A stretch of 64,000 nucleotides of DNA from Aquimarina amphilecti (GTDB taxonomy: Bacteria > Bacteroidota > Bacteroidia > Flavobacteriales > Flavobacteriaceae), in the NCBI RefSeq assembly GCF_900109375.1, contig NZ_FOAB01000001.1:124001-188000 (forward strand). Direction: 5' to 3'. The notes under the pieces were generated by a model. The model was given only the letters and a program-made list of their open reading frames with translations. It made no database searches and was not told the origin of the DNA. The position numbers were made by a program, and so were the translations under genes. Shown one piece after another: positions 16,077-24,485 of the stretch; position 1 is the first letter of the stretch, and the number at the start of each line of letters is the position of its first letter.

Positions 16077-17792
16077 ATGTTCAAATACTCTTATGCTTGC
16101 CTTTTTATATTTTGTTTCTCTTTTTTGTGTCAAGCACAAGAAAGTTTGGACTTTTCATTTGACAATAATGTAAAACGTTTTAGTATTCCTGATTCGTTAG
16201 GAGACACCTCATTGAAAGAATTAAAAAGCAGGTATTATAAGTATAGTAAGTTTCCTGAAAAAGCTAATTTTTATTTAAAATGTTTGTATTATAAAAGCCT
16301 ATCTACAAAGGATTCAATTGAGATAGCGAAAACATATGCTTTTATGAGTGATGCTACGGAAAAAGATTCTTTAAAACTGGCTTTTATTGATAAATCTATC
16401 TTTTATGCTCTAAACAAAGAGCATTCTGTCTATCCAGCGTTTAGTTATTTTAAGAAAGGGTATCTATATTTTAGCAAAGCTAATTACAAAGAAGCACTTA
16501 GTAATTATTTTTTAGCATTAGATATAGCACAAGAAAATAACCATAAATTGGCTAATGATGTAAAATTTAATATTGGGTTACTTAAAAATCACATAGGGAA
16601 ATATGAAGAAGCTTTAAAAATCTTCAAAGAGTGTTATAAACCTTATGAGAAAAACCAAAATAAAAACATAAGGCCTTATTTGATAGCCTTATTTGCAATT
16701 TCAGATTCTTATACCAAACAAGGTAAATCCGATTCCGCAACTACTGTTAATACGTATGGAATACAGAAATCTGTAGATTATGGCCTGGATGATATGAAAC
16801 AGTATTTCATAATGAATGAAGGTGTGAATTCTTATTTCAAAAAGCAATATGAACCGTCAATAGATAGTATTATAAAAGTAATTCCCTTTTTGTTGGAAAA
16901 TGAAGATTATTCTAATTTGATTTTTTCTAGATTTTATTTAGGGAAATCTTATATGGGTTCAAAAAAGATACAAAAAGGTATAAATGAACTAAAGAAAGTT
17001 GATAGCCTGCTAAAAATACGCCCAGACTTCATTCCGGAAATAAAAGAAACTTATATATTATTAATTGATTACTATAAAAAAGAAAATAAAACAGAAGAGT
17101 TACTCTATTATCACAATAGATTAGCTAAGTATGATAGTTTGATGTATGTTAGTTATCAGGATATTAGTGATCGTATTGTTACTAAATTTGATACTCCTTT
17201 AAAGTTTAGGGAAAAAGACGAAATGATTTTAGATTTAACTAGGGCTAATTCTAGTAAGCTTACTTGGGGGATTTTGTCGTCTATACTTTTTTTAATTATT
17301 TGTTCTTTATTAGTGTTTAGAAATATAAAAATAAGAAGAGGGTATCAAGAAAAATTTCAAGTTTTATTAAAGGAAAATGATAAAGTAATACAAGTTTCTA
17401 AAATCACAAAAAACCAAGTTTCATCTGTAGTTCTATCTAAAGAGATTGTTCAAAGAATTGAAGATGGACTTTCATTATTTATTGCAGAAGAAAAGTATCT
17501 TAACAATGATGTATCTGTTAATTCTTTAGCAAAAAAAATGGGATCTAATTCTAAATATTTATCCCAATATCTAAATCATTATAAAAAAACAAAGTTTACA
17601 GATTATATAAATGATTTAAGGATAACCTATATTGTGAATAGGCTTAAGGACGATGAAAAAATTAGAAAATATACGATTAAAGCTATCTCTGAGATAGCAG
17701 GATTTAGTAATCCCGTGTCTTTTTCTCATGCTTTTTTAAAAAAAACTGGAATCAAACCTTCTTATTTTATAAAAAAATTGAGCGCCCTTTGA
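16077..17792 (+). CDS. Membrane-anchored TPR regulator with AraC-type DNA-binding domain
   Basis: A 571-residue one-protein signal transducer. It has an N-terminal signal sequence (about 1-21), a TPR-rich periplasmic sensor region (about 60-360), one membrane helix (about 398-416, Trp-Gly-Ile-Leu-Ser-Ser then a leucine/isoleucine run), a short linker and a cytoplasmic AraC/XylS helix-turn-helix domain (about 455-571, with ISEIAGFSNPVSFSHAFLKK). This architecture is frequent in Flavobacteriia and Sphingobacteriia and regulates unknown targets. The small GG-leader peptide gene lies 145 bases downstream on the same strand, and could be a target. Confidence 0.85.
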   Translation: MFKYSYACLFIFCFSFLCQAQESLDFSFDNNVKRFSIPDSLGDTSLKELKSRYYKYSKFPEKANFYLKCLYYKSLSTKDSIEIAKTYAFMSDATEKDSLKLAFIDKSIFYALNKEHSVYPAFSYFKKGYLYFSKANYKEALSNYFLALDIAQENNHKLANDVKFNIGLLKNHIGKYEEALKIFKECYKPYEKNQNKNIRPYLIALFAISDSYTKQGKSDSATTVNTYGIQKSVDYGLDDMKQYFIMNEGVNSYFKKQYEPSIDSIIKVIPFLLENEDYSNLIFSRFYLGKSYMGSKKIQKGINELKKVDSLLKIRPDFIPEIKETYILLIDYYKKENKTEELLYYHNRLAKYDSLMYVSYQDISDRIVTKFDTPLKFREKDEMILDLTRANSSKLTWGILSSILFLIICSLLVFRNIKIRRGYQEKFQVLLKENDKVIQVSKITKNQVSSVVLSKEIVQRIEDGLSLFIAEEKYLNNDVSVNSLAKKMGSNSKYLSQYLNHYKKTKFTDYINDLRITYIVNRLKDDEKIRKYTIKAISEIAGFSNPVSFSHAFLKKTGIKPSYFIKKLSAL

Positions 17793-17882
17793 TTCCTTGT
17801 TTACTTGATCTTTTTGAAACTAAAGATTCCTGAAATTACACTAGTGTTTTCTTTTTTTATGATGAAAAACCTACATCTCTAG

Positions 17883-17890
17883 TATCTTTG
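17883..17890 (+). promoter_or_regulatory. -7 box upstream of the small GG-leader peptide gene
   Basis: TATCTTTG followed by T matches TAnnTTTG and lies 48 bases before the ATG at 17938. No -33 TTG is seen, which would fit an activator-dependent promoter. Confidence 0.45.
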
Positions 17891-17937
17891 TTTTTAAAAC
17901 AAAATCATTTTTGATTTGGAAAACTTTAAATAATAGT

Positions 17938-18180
17938 ATGAGAAAAAAAATAGAAGTAAAAAAGATACAATTGCGAAAAATTACAATTTCTAAACTTAAT
18001 AGTTTGCATTTGATAAATGGAGGAAACTATTATCACGATGATTCATATGGATTAGAACTTTGTAATGATCACAATCCTGATGGGAATAATAATAATAATA
18101 ATGATGCGTCAAATAATTGTCAATCAGTTACTATACCGCATACGAAACATTGTAATTCTGATGATTATAACGTTGGATAA
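17938..18180 (+). CDS. GG-leader peptide resembling a RiPP precursor
   Basis: An 80-residue peptide. I start at the ATG at 17938; an upstream in-frame TTG at 17911 would overlap the likely transcription start. Residues 1-29 form a basic leader with Lys-Lys-Ile-Gln-Leu-Arg-Lys-Ile-Thr-Ile-Ser-Lys-Leu ending in Gly28-Gly29. This is the pattern of Bacteroidota natural-product (lanthipeptide-like) precursors. The 51-residue core has Cys42, Cys61 and Cys72, Ser/Thr residues, an acidic N-terminal part and a run of six Asn (50-55) encoded by six AAT codons. No LanB/LanC, radical-SAM or GG-peptidase transporter gene lies in the window, so processing enzymes would have to act from elsewhere. Function is inferred from the leader only. 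Confidence 0.6.
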   Translation: MRKKIEVKKIQLRKITISKLNSLHLINGGNYYHDDSYGLELCNDHNPDGNNNNNNDASNNCQSVTIPHTKHCNSDDYNVG

Positions 18181-18636
18181 GATTAATGTGTCTTGTTTAT
18201 TGATGGGGTCTTTCATATAATTGGATTAAAACTTCTTTAATAGTTGTTATGTTATTACTATAGGTTTACGTTAAATAACCAAAGAGATATTGTGCAATAA
18301 ACAAGATAGCTAGGGGTAGATAATTATAAATTTTTTAGGCTAGTATAAAAACCAAAATATTAAAACAGTTGTTTTAATATTTTGGTTTTTGCGTTTAGCT
18401 TTGTTTTTTCATGATGATACAGGTATTGATATGTTGCATTAAAGAGCAATTGTTGTAATTGTATTTTTATGCTTTGATTATCAGTATTTTATGTTTTTTT
18501 TATCAAAAAAAATCGAAATCTAAGTCACATTTCACTTCGTTAAGATACCTAGTAGTATACAACAAGTGTAAATTGGCGGAACTCGAAAAGCCATGAATAG
18601 AGTAGAGGTGAAATTCGATTAATAAATAAGATAAAA
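18181..18636. other. 456-base gap between peptide and lipoprotein genes
   Basis: It contains the strong hairpin at 18347-18390. The remaining 246 bases before 18637 presumably hold the promoter of the lipoprotein gene, but I found no consensus -7 box and no supportable ORF or RNA. Confidence 0.5.
18347..18390. terminator. Strong bidirectional hairpin terminator
   Basis: Two perfectly complementary 20-base arms (18347-18366 and 18371-18390) surround a 4-base AGTT loop. The arms begin with AAAAACC and end with GGTTTTT. It follows the small peptide gene by 166 bases. Confidence 0.8.
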
Positions 18637-19329
18637 ATGAAAAACATTAAGTTATGGATATTGATTTGTGTCCCATTAGTATTTTCCTGTAGTAAAGAAG
18701 AGTTTTCTTTAAATGAAGAGGTTTTTGATGCAGAAAATAAAGCTTTACAAACAGAATGTAATGTTAAAGGGAATTCTTGTGGGAATCCAGGAGGTACTTT
18801 AGTGCTTACTTATGATTCTGATTTTGGTGTAAATGATGTAAATTGGTCAATTCAAAGTGGAAATATTTCTATAATAAGTGGTCAGGGAACTAATAGAGTT
18901 ACTTTGCGGTTAGGGAGTAATTTCAGTGGAGGATCAGTTTTTGTGATTGGTTCTGGAAATGGAGGGATTGTATGTAGTGACTCTTATAGTCTAACAAGAT
19001 GCGTGTCTACTGGGTGTACCCCACCAATAGCTATAGATTTAAGACAAACCTCAGGGTCTTGCCCTGGAGACGTTTTTACTTTTAATGCTAATCCAAATGG
19101 TAGTGTTGATAGTGGATCTTATAATTGGGAAGGGTTTCATGGGTCTCAGGTTATTTCTGGACAAGGAACTTCTACGGTAAGAGTTCAGTCATCATCATCA
19201 TCTACATTTAGTTTTTTAATAAAGGTTACTCATGTAAACTCTTGTGAAAATACTAGTATATCTACTTCGACTCTTGCTCAGTTCGATTGGGATTGTGATG
19301 ATAATGGTGGTCCAGGTTTAGGTTTTTAA
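18637..19329 (+). CDS. Lipoprotein with two PKD-like domains
   Basis: A 230-residue protein with a lipoprotein signal ending in Val-Phe-Ser-Cys (Cys18). Two short Ig/PKD-like domains follow (about 40-127 and 130-215). Each carries the pattern Asn-Trp-(Ser/Glu)...Ile-Ser-Gly-Gln-Gly-Thr, and there are several paired Cys. The C-terminus is Asp/Gly-rich (DWDCDDNGGPG). PKD domains mediate carbohydrate or protein contacts on surface proteins; no enzymatic domain is present. It stands alone between two hairpin terminators, and its role is unknown. Confidence 0.78.
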   Translation: MKNIKLWILICVPLVFSCSKEEFSLNEEVFDAENKALQTECNVKGNSCGNPGGTLVLTYDSDFGVNDVNWSIQSGNISIISGQGTNRVTLRLGSNFSGGSVFVIGSGNGGIVCSDSYSLTRCVSTGCTPPIAIDLRQTSGSCPGDVFTFNANPNGSVDSGSYNWEGFHGSQVISGQGTSTVRVQSSSSSTFSFLIKVTHVNSCENTSISTSTLAQFDWDCDDNGGPGLGF

Positions 19330-19445
19330 TATAAGCGTTCTAAGTTGTTATTAAATATTAGTAATAAACTATATGGAAATCATATTAACTAATAATTAAA
19401 CTTGTTTTAGAGTAGTTGTTAGTAGCTACACTAACTTTTGTAAAC

Positions 19446-19475
19446 AAAAAAAGGAGGCAATTGCCTCCTTTTTTT
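19446..19475. terminator. Bidirectional terminator between convergent genes
   Basis: A perfect 30-base palindrome whose half is AAAAAAAGGAGGCAA, with T-run ends. It lies between the stops of the PKD lipoprotein (19329) and the minus-strand halogenase-like gene (19492). Confidence 0.85.
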
Positions 19476-19491
19476 ATTGTTATCAGAAAAA

Positions 19492-20733
19492 CTACTCTGA
19501 CATATTTTCTTCCATTTCTACAAGCTTTGCCACATTTCTTACAATATGACTATGCTTTTTTACAAATGGATTTGTTTTATCCCAAACGTAACCCGCGAGC
19601 ACTGCACAGATTTGCTCTTTGAAATCTTCATTGGGTTTATCATGAAATATGATTTTCTGTAAATTACCAGTGTACCATTCTTTTACATAGGTAGTAAATA
19701 CATCAACTCCTTGTCTCATGTAATCTACAAAATCAGTTTGCCAATCAACTTCTTCATCGTTCAGTTGTTTGATAGCTAATTTAGCAGATAAAAGACCTGT
19801 TTCTGTTGCAAAAGATACCCCTGATGAAAATACAGGATCTAGAAACTCTGCGCTATTACCGGTAAGTACAAAACCATCACCAAATAGTTTAGTTACATTT
19901 TTTGCAATGTTTTCTACCTTATACGGTTCGAATAAATATGGGATATCCTTAAACTGCTCATAGTAATATGGCGAAGTTTTCATCATTTGCTGTAAAACTT
20001 CGGTTTTATTTCCTTCAAATTTATTAATCCATTCCATAGGCCCTACAAAACCAATACTTGTATTTCCGTTAGAAAATGGGATATACCAAAACCAAACTTC
20101 GGTCTCTATAATTTCAAAAGTAATAGTTGTGCCTTCTGTTCCTTCGGGTCTTTTGGTGTCTTTTACTTGTGTGAAAATGGATCCATGTTCCGCTAATTTA
20201 GAAGGAGCTTCAAGTCCCAATTGCCTAGCAACAACACGTCCAAAACCGCTAGAATCAATAATGAATTTTGCTTCGATTTGACTTTCAGAGCCATCTTTGT
20301 GCTTTACTGTGGTTAATGAATCTGTCCCATTAAACTCTACATTGGTAACTTCGGTTTCAAAGTCAACATTAACACCTTGACGTATTGCTTCGTCTATTAG
20401 AGTCTTGTCAAAATGATCTCTCGGTACTTGCCAAGTCCAATCCCAACCTTCTCCGTATTTTTTACTAAAATCAAAACATCCTTTAACTCCATCCTTGATA
20501 AATCGGGCACCATGTTTTTTTTCATAACCTTGTTTCATTAGGCAATCTAGAAGGCCAGCTTCTTTAAAATTATCCATGCATCTAGGAATCAGACTTTCTC
20601 CTACTTGAAACCGTGGGAATTTTGTTTTTTCAACTACCTTAACGTTAATTCCATGTTTGTTAAGATAAGCTGCGCTTACACTACCGGAAGGACCGGCACC
20701 GATTACTAACACATCTACATTTTCTTTTTTCAT
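19492..20733 (-). CDS. Flavin-dependent halogenase-like oxidoreductase of the flexirubin cluster
   Basis: A 413-residue FAD enzyme. The N-terminal dinucleotide-binding motif Gly-Ala-Gly-Pro-Ser-Gly (12-17) is followed by FPRFQVGESL (39-48). WFWYIP at 214-219 fits the halogenase signature WxWxIP. Such genes occur in flexirubin clusters, whose products can be chlorinated on the aryl head, so I infer a phenol/polyene halogenase; a geranylgeranyl-reductase-type oxidoreductase is the alternative. I start at the ATG at 20733: the in-frame TTG at 20742 lies inside the TACCTTTG promoter box, so the mRNA may be almost leaderless. It is divergent from tyrosine ammonia-lyase. Confidence 0.82.
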   Translation of the reverse strand: MKKENVDVLVIGAGPSGSVSAAYLNKHGINVKVVEKTKFPRFQVGESLIPRCMDNFKEAGLLDCLMKQGYEKKHGARFIKDGVKGCFDFSKKYGEGWDWTWQVPRDHFDKTLIDEAIRQGVNVDFETEVTNVEFNGTDSLTTVKHKDGSESQIEAKFIIDSSGFGRVVARQLGLEAPSKLAEHGSIFTQVKDTKRPEGTEGTTITFEIIETEVWFWYIPFSNGNTSIGFVGPMEWINKFEGNKTEVLQQMMKTSPYYYEQFKDIPYLFEPYKVENIAKNVTKLFGDGFVLTGNSAEFLDPVFSSGVSFATETGLLSAKLAIKQLNDEEVDWQTDFVDYMRQGVDVFTTYVKEWYTGNLQKIIFHDKPNEDFKEQICAVLAGYVWDKTNPFVKKHSHIVRNVAKLVEMEENMSE

Positions 20734-20739
20734 AATTTT

Positions 20740-20747
20740 CAAAGGTA
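20740..20747 (-). promoter_or_regulatory. -7 box of the halogenase-like gene
   Basis: The minus strand reads TACCTTTG, ending 6 bases before the ATG at 20733. Transcription would start at or next to the start codon, implying a leaderless or near-leaderless mRNA. Confidence 0.5.
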
Positions 20748-20759
20748 CTTTAAATACAT

Positions 20760-20767
20760 TACATTTG
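20760..20767 (+). promoter_or_regulatory. -7 box of the tyrosine ammonia-lyase gene
   Basis: TACATTTG followed by C matches TAnnTTTG, 69 bases before the ATG at 20837. It overlaps the in-frame TTG at 20765, which argues against that codon as the start. With the box at 20740-20747 it forms a compact divergent promoter pair. Confidence 0.5.
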
Positions 20768-20836
20768 CCCTCTGTAAAAATAGAGAGTAAACTTGAATTT
20801 TTTTACAAATATTGGAAAAAACTTACTAATTCGCGA

Positions 20837-22366
20837 ATGCTAATACTAAAAGAAAGGTTGGAAATTAAAGATTTCCTAAGTGTTATTTTTAATCAAGAGA
20901 AGCTAACTATAGATGATTCTATAACCAACAGGGTTGATAATAGCTTTAAATTTCTAGAACAATTTTCTGAGAACAAGGTTATTTACGGTGTAAATACTGG
21001 ATTTGGACCAATGGCCCAATATAAAATAGATGACAAGGATAGAATTGAATTACAATTTAATTTGATTAGAAGCCATTCATCAGGAACTGGTAAAGCAATG
21101 GAACCTGACTATGTGAAAGCATTAATGTTGGCGCGATTAAACACTTTGTCATTAGGGAAATCAGGAGTTAATACTACAGTTATTAATGGATTGAGAGATC
21201 TGATTAATCATGATGTTACACCCTTGATTTTTGAGCATGGTGGTGTTGGTGCAAGTGGCGACCTAGTTCAATTAGCACATTTAGCATTGGTATTAATTGG
21301 TGAAGGAGAAGTTTTCTTTAAAGGAGAAAGAAGAGATACTGCGGAGGTTTTTAAAGAATTAGGACTTAAACCAATAGAAGTTAAGATTAGAGAAGGATTA
21401 GCATTGATGAATGGTACATCTGCAATGACAGGAATCGGAATTGTTAATGTTATTAATGCTCAGAAGTTATTGGATTGGTCTATTTCTTGCTCTTCAGCTA
21501 TAAATGAAATAGTAGAGGCATATGATGATCATCTTTCTGAAGAATTAAATCATAGTAAATTACATTTAGGGCAACAAGATGTAGCTCGAAGAATGAGAGA
21601 ACACTTATCGGATAGTAAGTTAACTCGAGATCGAACGGAGCATTTATATTCTGGTCAGAATGGTGATACTTATTTCAAAGAAAAAGTACAAGAATACTAT
21701 TCTTTGCGTTGCGTTCCACAAATTTTAGGACCTGTCTGCGATACGATTAAACATGTAGGAAGAATTTTAATTGAAGAATTAAATTCTGCTAATGATAATC
21801 CAATAATTGATGTAGAAACTAAACATGTTTATCACGGAGGTAATTTTCATGGAGACTACGTTTCTTTGGAAATGGATAAGTTAAAGTTGGTAGTTACTAA
21901 ATTGTCTATGTTGGCAGAGCGTCAATTAAACTATTTATTAAACTCTAAGTTAAATGATATTTTACCACCTTTTGCTAATTTGGGTAAATTAGGGTTCAAT
22001 TTTGGTATGCAAGGAATACAATTTACTGCAGTTTCAACTACTGCAGAAAATCAAATGCTTTCTAATCCAATGTATGTGCATAGCATTCCTAATAATAATG
22101 ATAATCAAGATATTGTTAGTATGGGTACCAATGCAGCTAATATGACTAAGACTGTAATAGAGAACACGTTTGAGGTATTAGCTATTGAGTTAATGACAAT
22201 AGTACAGGCATTAGAATATCTTGATTTTGGAGATAAATTATCAAGTAGAACACAACGGGTAGTGGCAGATATTAAAAAAATCGTTCCACCGTTTACTAAG
22301 GATTACATAACTTATCCATTTGTTCAGAAGGTTAAAGACTACCTTAAAGAAAATGATGCCTATTAG
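20837..22366 (+). CDS. Tyrosine ammonia-lyase (aromatic amino acid lyase)
   Basis: A 509-residue MIO-dependent lyase that would convert tyrosine to 4-coumarate and ammonia, supplying the aryl starter of the pigment. The cofactor-forming Ala139-Ser140-Gly141 lies in GGVGASGDL. NTGFGPMAQY and the selectivity loop LIRSHSSGTGK read like the characterised Flavobacterium johnsoniae tyrosine ammonia-lyase as I remember it, rather than like histidine ammonia-lyase. NNNDNQDIVSMG near the end is also typical. I chose the ATG at 20837 because the longer reading would begin inside the promoter. No hut genes are nearby, and the neighbours are pigment genes. Confidence 0.88.
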   Translation: MLILKERLEIKDFLSVIFNQEKLTIDDSITNRVDNSFKFLEQFSENKVIYGVNTGFGPMAQYKIDDKDRIELQFNLIRSHSSGTGKAMEPDYVKALMLARLNTLSLGKSGVNTTVINGLRDLINHDVTPLIFEHGGVGASGDLVQLAHLALVLIGEGEVFFKGERRDTAEVFKELGLKPIEVKIREGLALMNGTSAMTGIGIVNVINAQKLLDWSISCSSAINEIVEAYDDHLSEELNHSKLHLGQQDVARRMREHLSDSKLTRDRTEHLYSGQNGDTYFKEKVQEYYSLRCVPQILGPVCDTIKHVGRILIEELNSANDNPIIDVETKHVYHGGNFHGDYVSLEMDKLKLVVTKLSMLAERQLNYLLNSKLNDILPPFANLGKLGFNFGMQGIQFTAVSTTAENQMLSNPMYVHSIPNNNDNQDIVSMGTNAANMTKTVIENTFEVLAIELMTIVQALEYLDFGDKLSSRTQRVVADIKKIVPPFTKDYITYPFVQKVKDYLKENDAY

Positions 22367-22401
22367 ATTATTTGATTAAGATTAAATTTATTTATTAATA
22401 C

Positions 22402-22429
22402 AAAAAAGCATGTTAACCTATGCTTTTTT
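22402..22429 (+). terminator. Terminator after tyrosine ammonia-lyase
   Basis: Arms AAAAAAGCAT (22402-22411) and ATGCTTTTTT (22420-22429) flank an 8-base loop, 35 bases after the stop. The T-run supports intrinsic termination. Confidence 0.7.
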
Positions 22430-22461
22430 ATTTGTACTAAAAATAAACCTTAAATATAAAT

Positions 22462-23604
22462 ATGATGAAAAAAGCACTTTTAATTACACTAGCATTAGTA
22501 TTTGGTTTACAAACCGTATTTTCTCAAGAACTTGCAAAAGCAAGAATGAATGGAAAGTTTGGGTACATTAATAAAAAAGCCGAGTTTGTTATCGAACCGC
22601 AATTCAAAAAAGCAAATAACTTTGCTGATGGTGTTGCATTAGTTTTAGAAGGCAAAAAATGGGGTTATATTAATCCAGACGGGAAATGGCTTTTAGAGGC
22701 TCAATTCGATAAGGCAAAAGATTTTAATGACGGTGTCGCAATGGTATTGAGAAATAAAAAATGGCAATACATTGACAAAGAAGGTAAAGAGTTGTCATAT
22801 TCTAGTGCGGAAAAAATATATCCTTTTAAAAATGGCGTAGCTTTTGTTAGAGAAGGTAAAATGGTTGGATTGATGAATCCGAAAGGAGAAGTGATTGTAA
22901 AACCACAATATAAAACTATCAAAGGATTTCAGAATGGTTATGCTAGGTTTGCTAATCAATCTGGTCAATGGGGTATTATAGATAATAAAGGAAATGTAGT
23001 AATTAAGCCGGAATATACATCTATTGGTAATTATGTGAATGGTGTAGCTAGAGCTGAAAAAGGAGAAGAAGTTTATGGAATAGCATCTTCGAGTAACTTT
23101 AATAAAGTTGATGGTGCTACTAAAATATGGGATTTTAGAGCAGGAGGTAAGTATACTATCGCGCGAAAAGATGAAAAAATAGGCTTCATTGATAAAGAAG
23201 GTAAATGGGTGATAGAACCACAGTTTGTAAAAGCTAAAGCTTTTAAAAATGGATATGCAGGTGTTTTTGATGGTAACAAATGGGGTTTTATTGATACTAA
23301 CGGTAAAGTGGTGATTGATTACAAATATGCAGATGTTGATTATTTTGATAGTAATGGAATGGCTCCAGTTAAAATAGAGGATTGGGGATTTGTAAATTTG
23401 AAAGGAGAGTTGGTTATAGAGGCTAAATATGGTATTACTGCAGGAAGTTTTGGGTTTTTATCCGGTAAAGCAGCCGAAAAAGGGTTTGTGGATGGTTTAG
23501 CTCGTGTGAAATATAACAAAAAGTGGGGTTTTTTAACTCCAGATGGAAAGCTTTTAGGCGATAAGTGGTTTGATAATGCTGAGCCATTTATTAAAGTGAA
23601 GTAA
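22462..23604 (+). CDS. Secreted WG-repeat protein
   Basis: A 380-residue protein with a signal peptide (to about Phe-Ser-Gln, residue 22). It is built almost wholly of WG (KWR-type) repeats: units such as KWGYINPDGKW, QWGIIDNKGNVVI and KWGFIDTNGKVVI recur about every 20-25 residues. WG repeats fold as beta-rich scaffolds; the family has no known enzymatic activity. It lies between tyrosine ammonia-lyase and the fabG-led operon on the same strand, after a terminator, so it may be an unrelated gene lodged in the cluster or an envelope factor tied to pigment placement. Confidence 0.85.
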   Translation: MMKKALLITLALVFGLQTVFSQELAKARMNGKFGYINKKAEFVIEPQFKKANNFADGVALVLEGKKWGYINPDGKWLLEAQFDKAKDFNDGVAMVLRNKKWQYIDKEGKELSYSSAEKIYPFKNGVAFVREGKMVGLMNPKGEVIVKPQYKTIKGFQNGYARFANQSGQWGIIDNKGNVVIKPEYTSIGNYVNGVARAEKGEEVYGIASSSNFNKVDGATKIWDFRAGGKYTIARKDEKIGFIDKEGKWVIEPQFVKAKAFKNGYAGVFDGNKWGFIDTNGKVVIDYKYADVDYFDSNGMAPVKIEDWGFVNLKGELVIEAKYGITAGSFGFLSGKAAEKGFVDGLARVKYNKKWGFLTPDGKLLGDKWFDNAEPFIKVK

Positions 23605-23744
23605 TTTTTTTTAATTCTTTATAACATTAGACGATTGTTAAAGTTGTGAGGAATCTTTTAATATTGTTAATTAAATCTTAATTTGGAATAATTGTTGTTT
23701 CAACATTGTTCAAGAATTATTTGATCTTAAAACCAAAGTTGTAA

Positions 23745-24476
23745 ATGAAATACGCCCTTGTGACTGGTGGATCCAGAGGAATAGGAAGAGCAATCGCTAT
23801 AAAGTTAGCTAAAGAATTGAAGTATCCAGTTTTAGTTAATTATCAGTCTAACGATGCAGCGGCTAATGAAACTAAGAAAATAATAGAAGATGAAGGAGGA
23901 CAATGTTCATTGTTAAAGTTTAATGTTGCTGATAGAGAAGATACGCATAAAGTTTTAGATAATTGGATTGCAGAAAATCCAGAGGCTACTGTTGAAATCA
24001 TAGTTAACAATGCTGGAATTACCAGAGATGGTCTTTTTATGTGGATGAAACAAGAAGATTGGCAGGATGTTCTTAATATAAGTTTGAATGGGTTTTATAA
24101 TGTTACTAATCATTTGATACAAAAGATGTTGACCAATAGATACGGACGTATTGTAAACGTTGTTTCAGTTTCTGGAGTAAAGGGAACGGCTGGTCAAGTA
24201 AATTATTCTGCCGCAAAGGGAGCTTTAGTGGCTGCTACAAAAGCATTGGCTCACGAAGTAGCAAAAAGAAAGATTACAGTTAATGCTGTTGCACCAGGTT
24301 TTATCAAAACTGATATGACAGCGGAAATGGATGAAAAAGAATTGAAGCGTATGATTCCGGTGAATCGTTTCGGTGAAGCAGAAGAAGTTGCTGATTTGGT
24401 TTCTTTCTTAGCTTCTAAAAAAGCTTCATATATAACAGGAGAAGTTGTGAATATTAATGGAGGAATTTATTCATAG
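23745..24476 (+). CDS. fabG: 3-oxoacyl-ACP reductase (FabG-type)
   Basis: A 243-residue short-chain dehydrogenase with TGGSRGIG (8-15), NNAG and the catalytic Ser...Tyr-Ser-Ala-Ala-Lys. It would reduce the beta-keto group at each polyene extension, using NADPH. It opens the main run of pigment genes: the ketosynthase start follows 9 bases after its stop and an ACP comes next. The 140 bases upstream have only near-matches to the -7 consensus. Because of its context I assign it to polyene synthesis rather than primary fatty acid synthesis. Confidence 0.88.
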   Translation: MKYALVTGGSRGIGRAIAIKLAKELKYPVLVNYQSNDAAANETKKIIEDEGGQCSLLKFNVADREDTHKVLDNWIAENPEATVEIIVNNAGITRDGLFMWMKQEDWQDVLNISLNGFYNVTNHLIQKMLTNRYGRIVNVVSVSGVKGTAGQVNYSAAKGALVAATKALAHEVAKRKITVNAVAPGFIKTDMTAEMDEKELKRMIPVNRFGEAEEVADLVSFLASKKASYITGEVVNINGGIYS

Positions 24477-24485
24477 GAAATTAGT

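Noticed and set aside
18584..18620. A stretch reading TAGAGGTGAAATTCG that recalls the 690 region of some 16S rRNAs
   Set aside because: Only about 15 bases match, the Bacteroidota 16S differs here, and the flanks do not resemble rRNA. It is taken as chance.
20765..20836. Longer N-terminus for tyrosine ammonia-lyase from a TTG at 20765
   Set aside because: The codon lies inside the TACATTTG promoter box, and the extension is not like the family; the ATG at 20837 gives the normal length.
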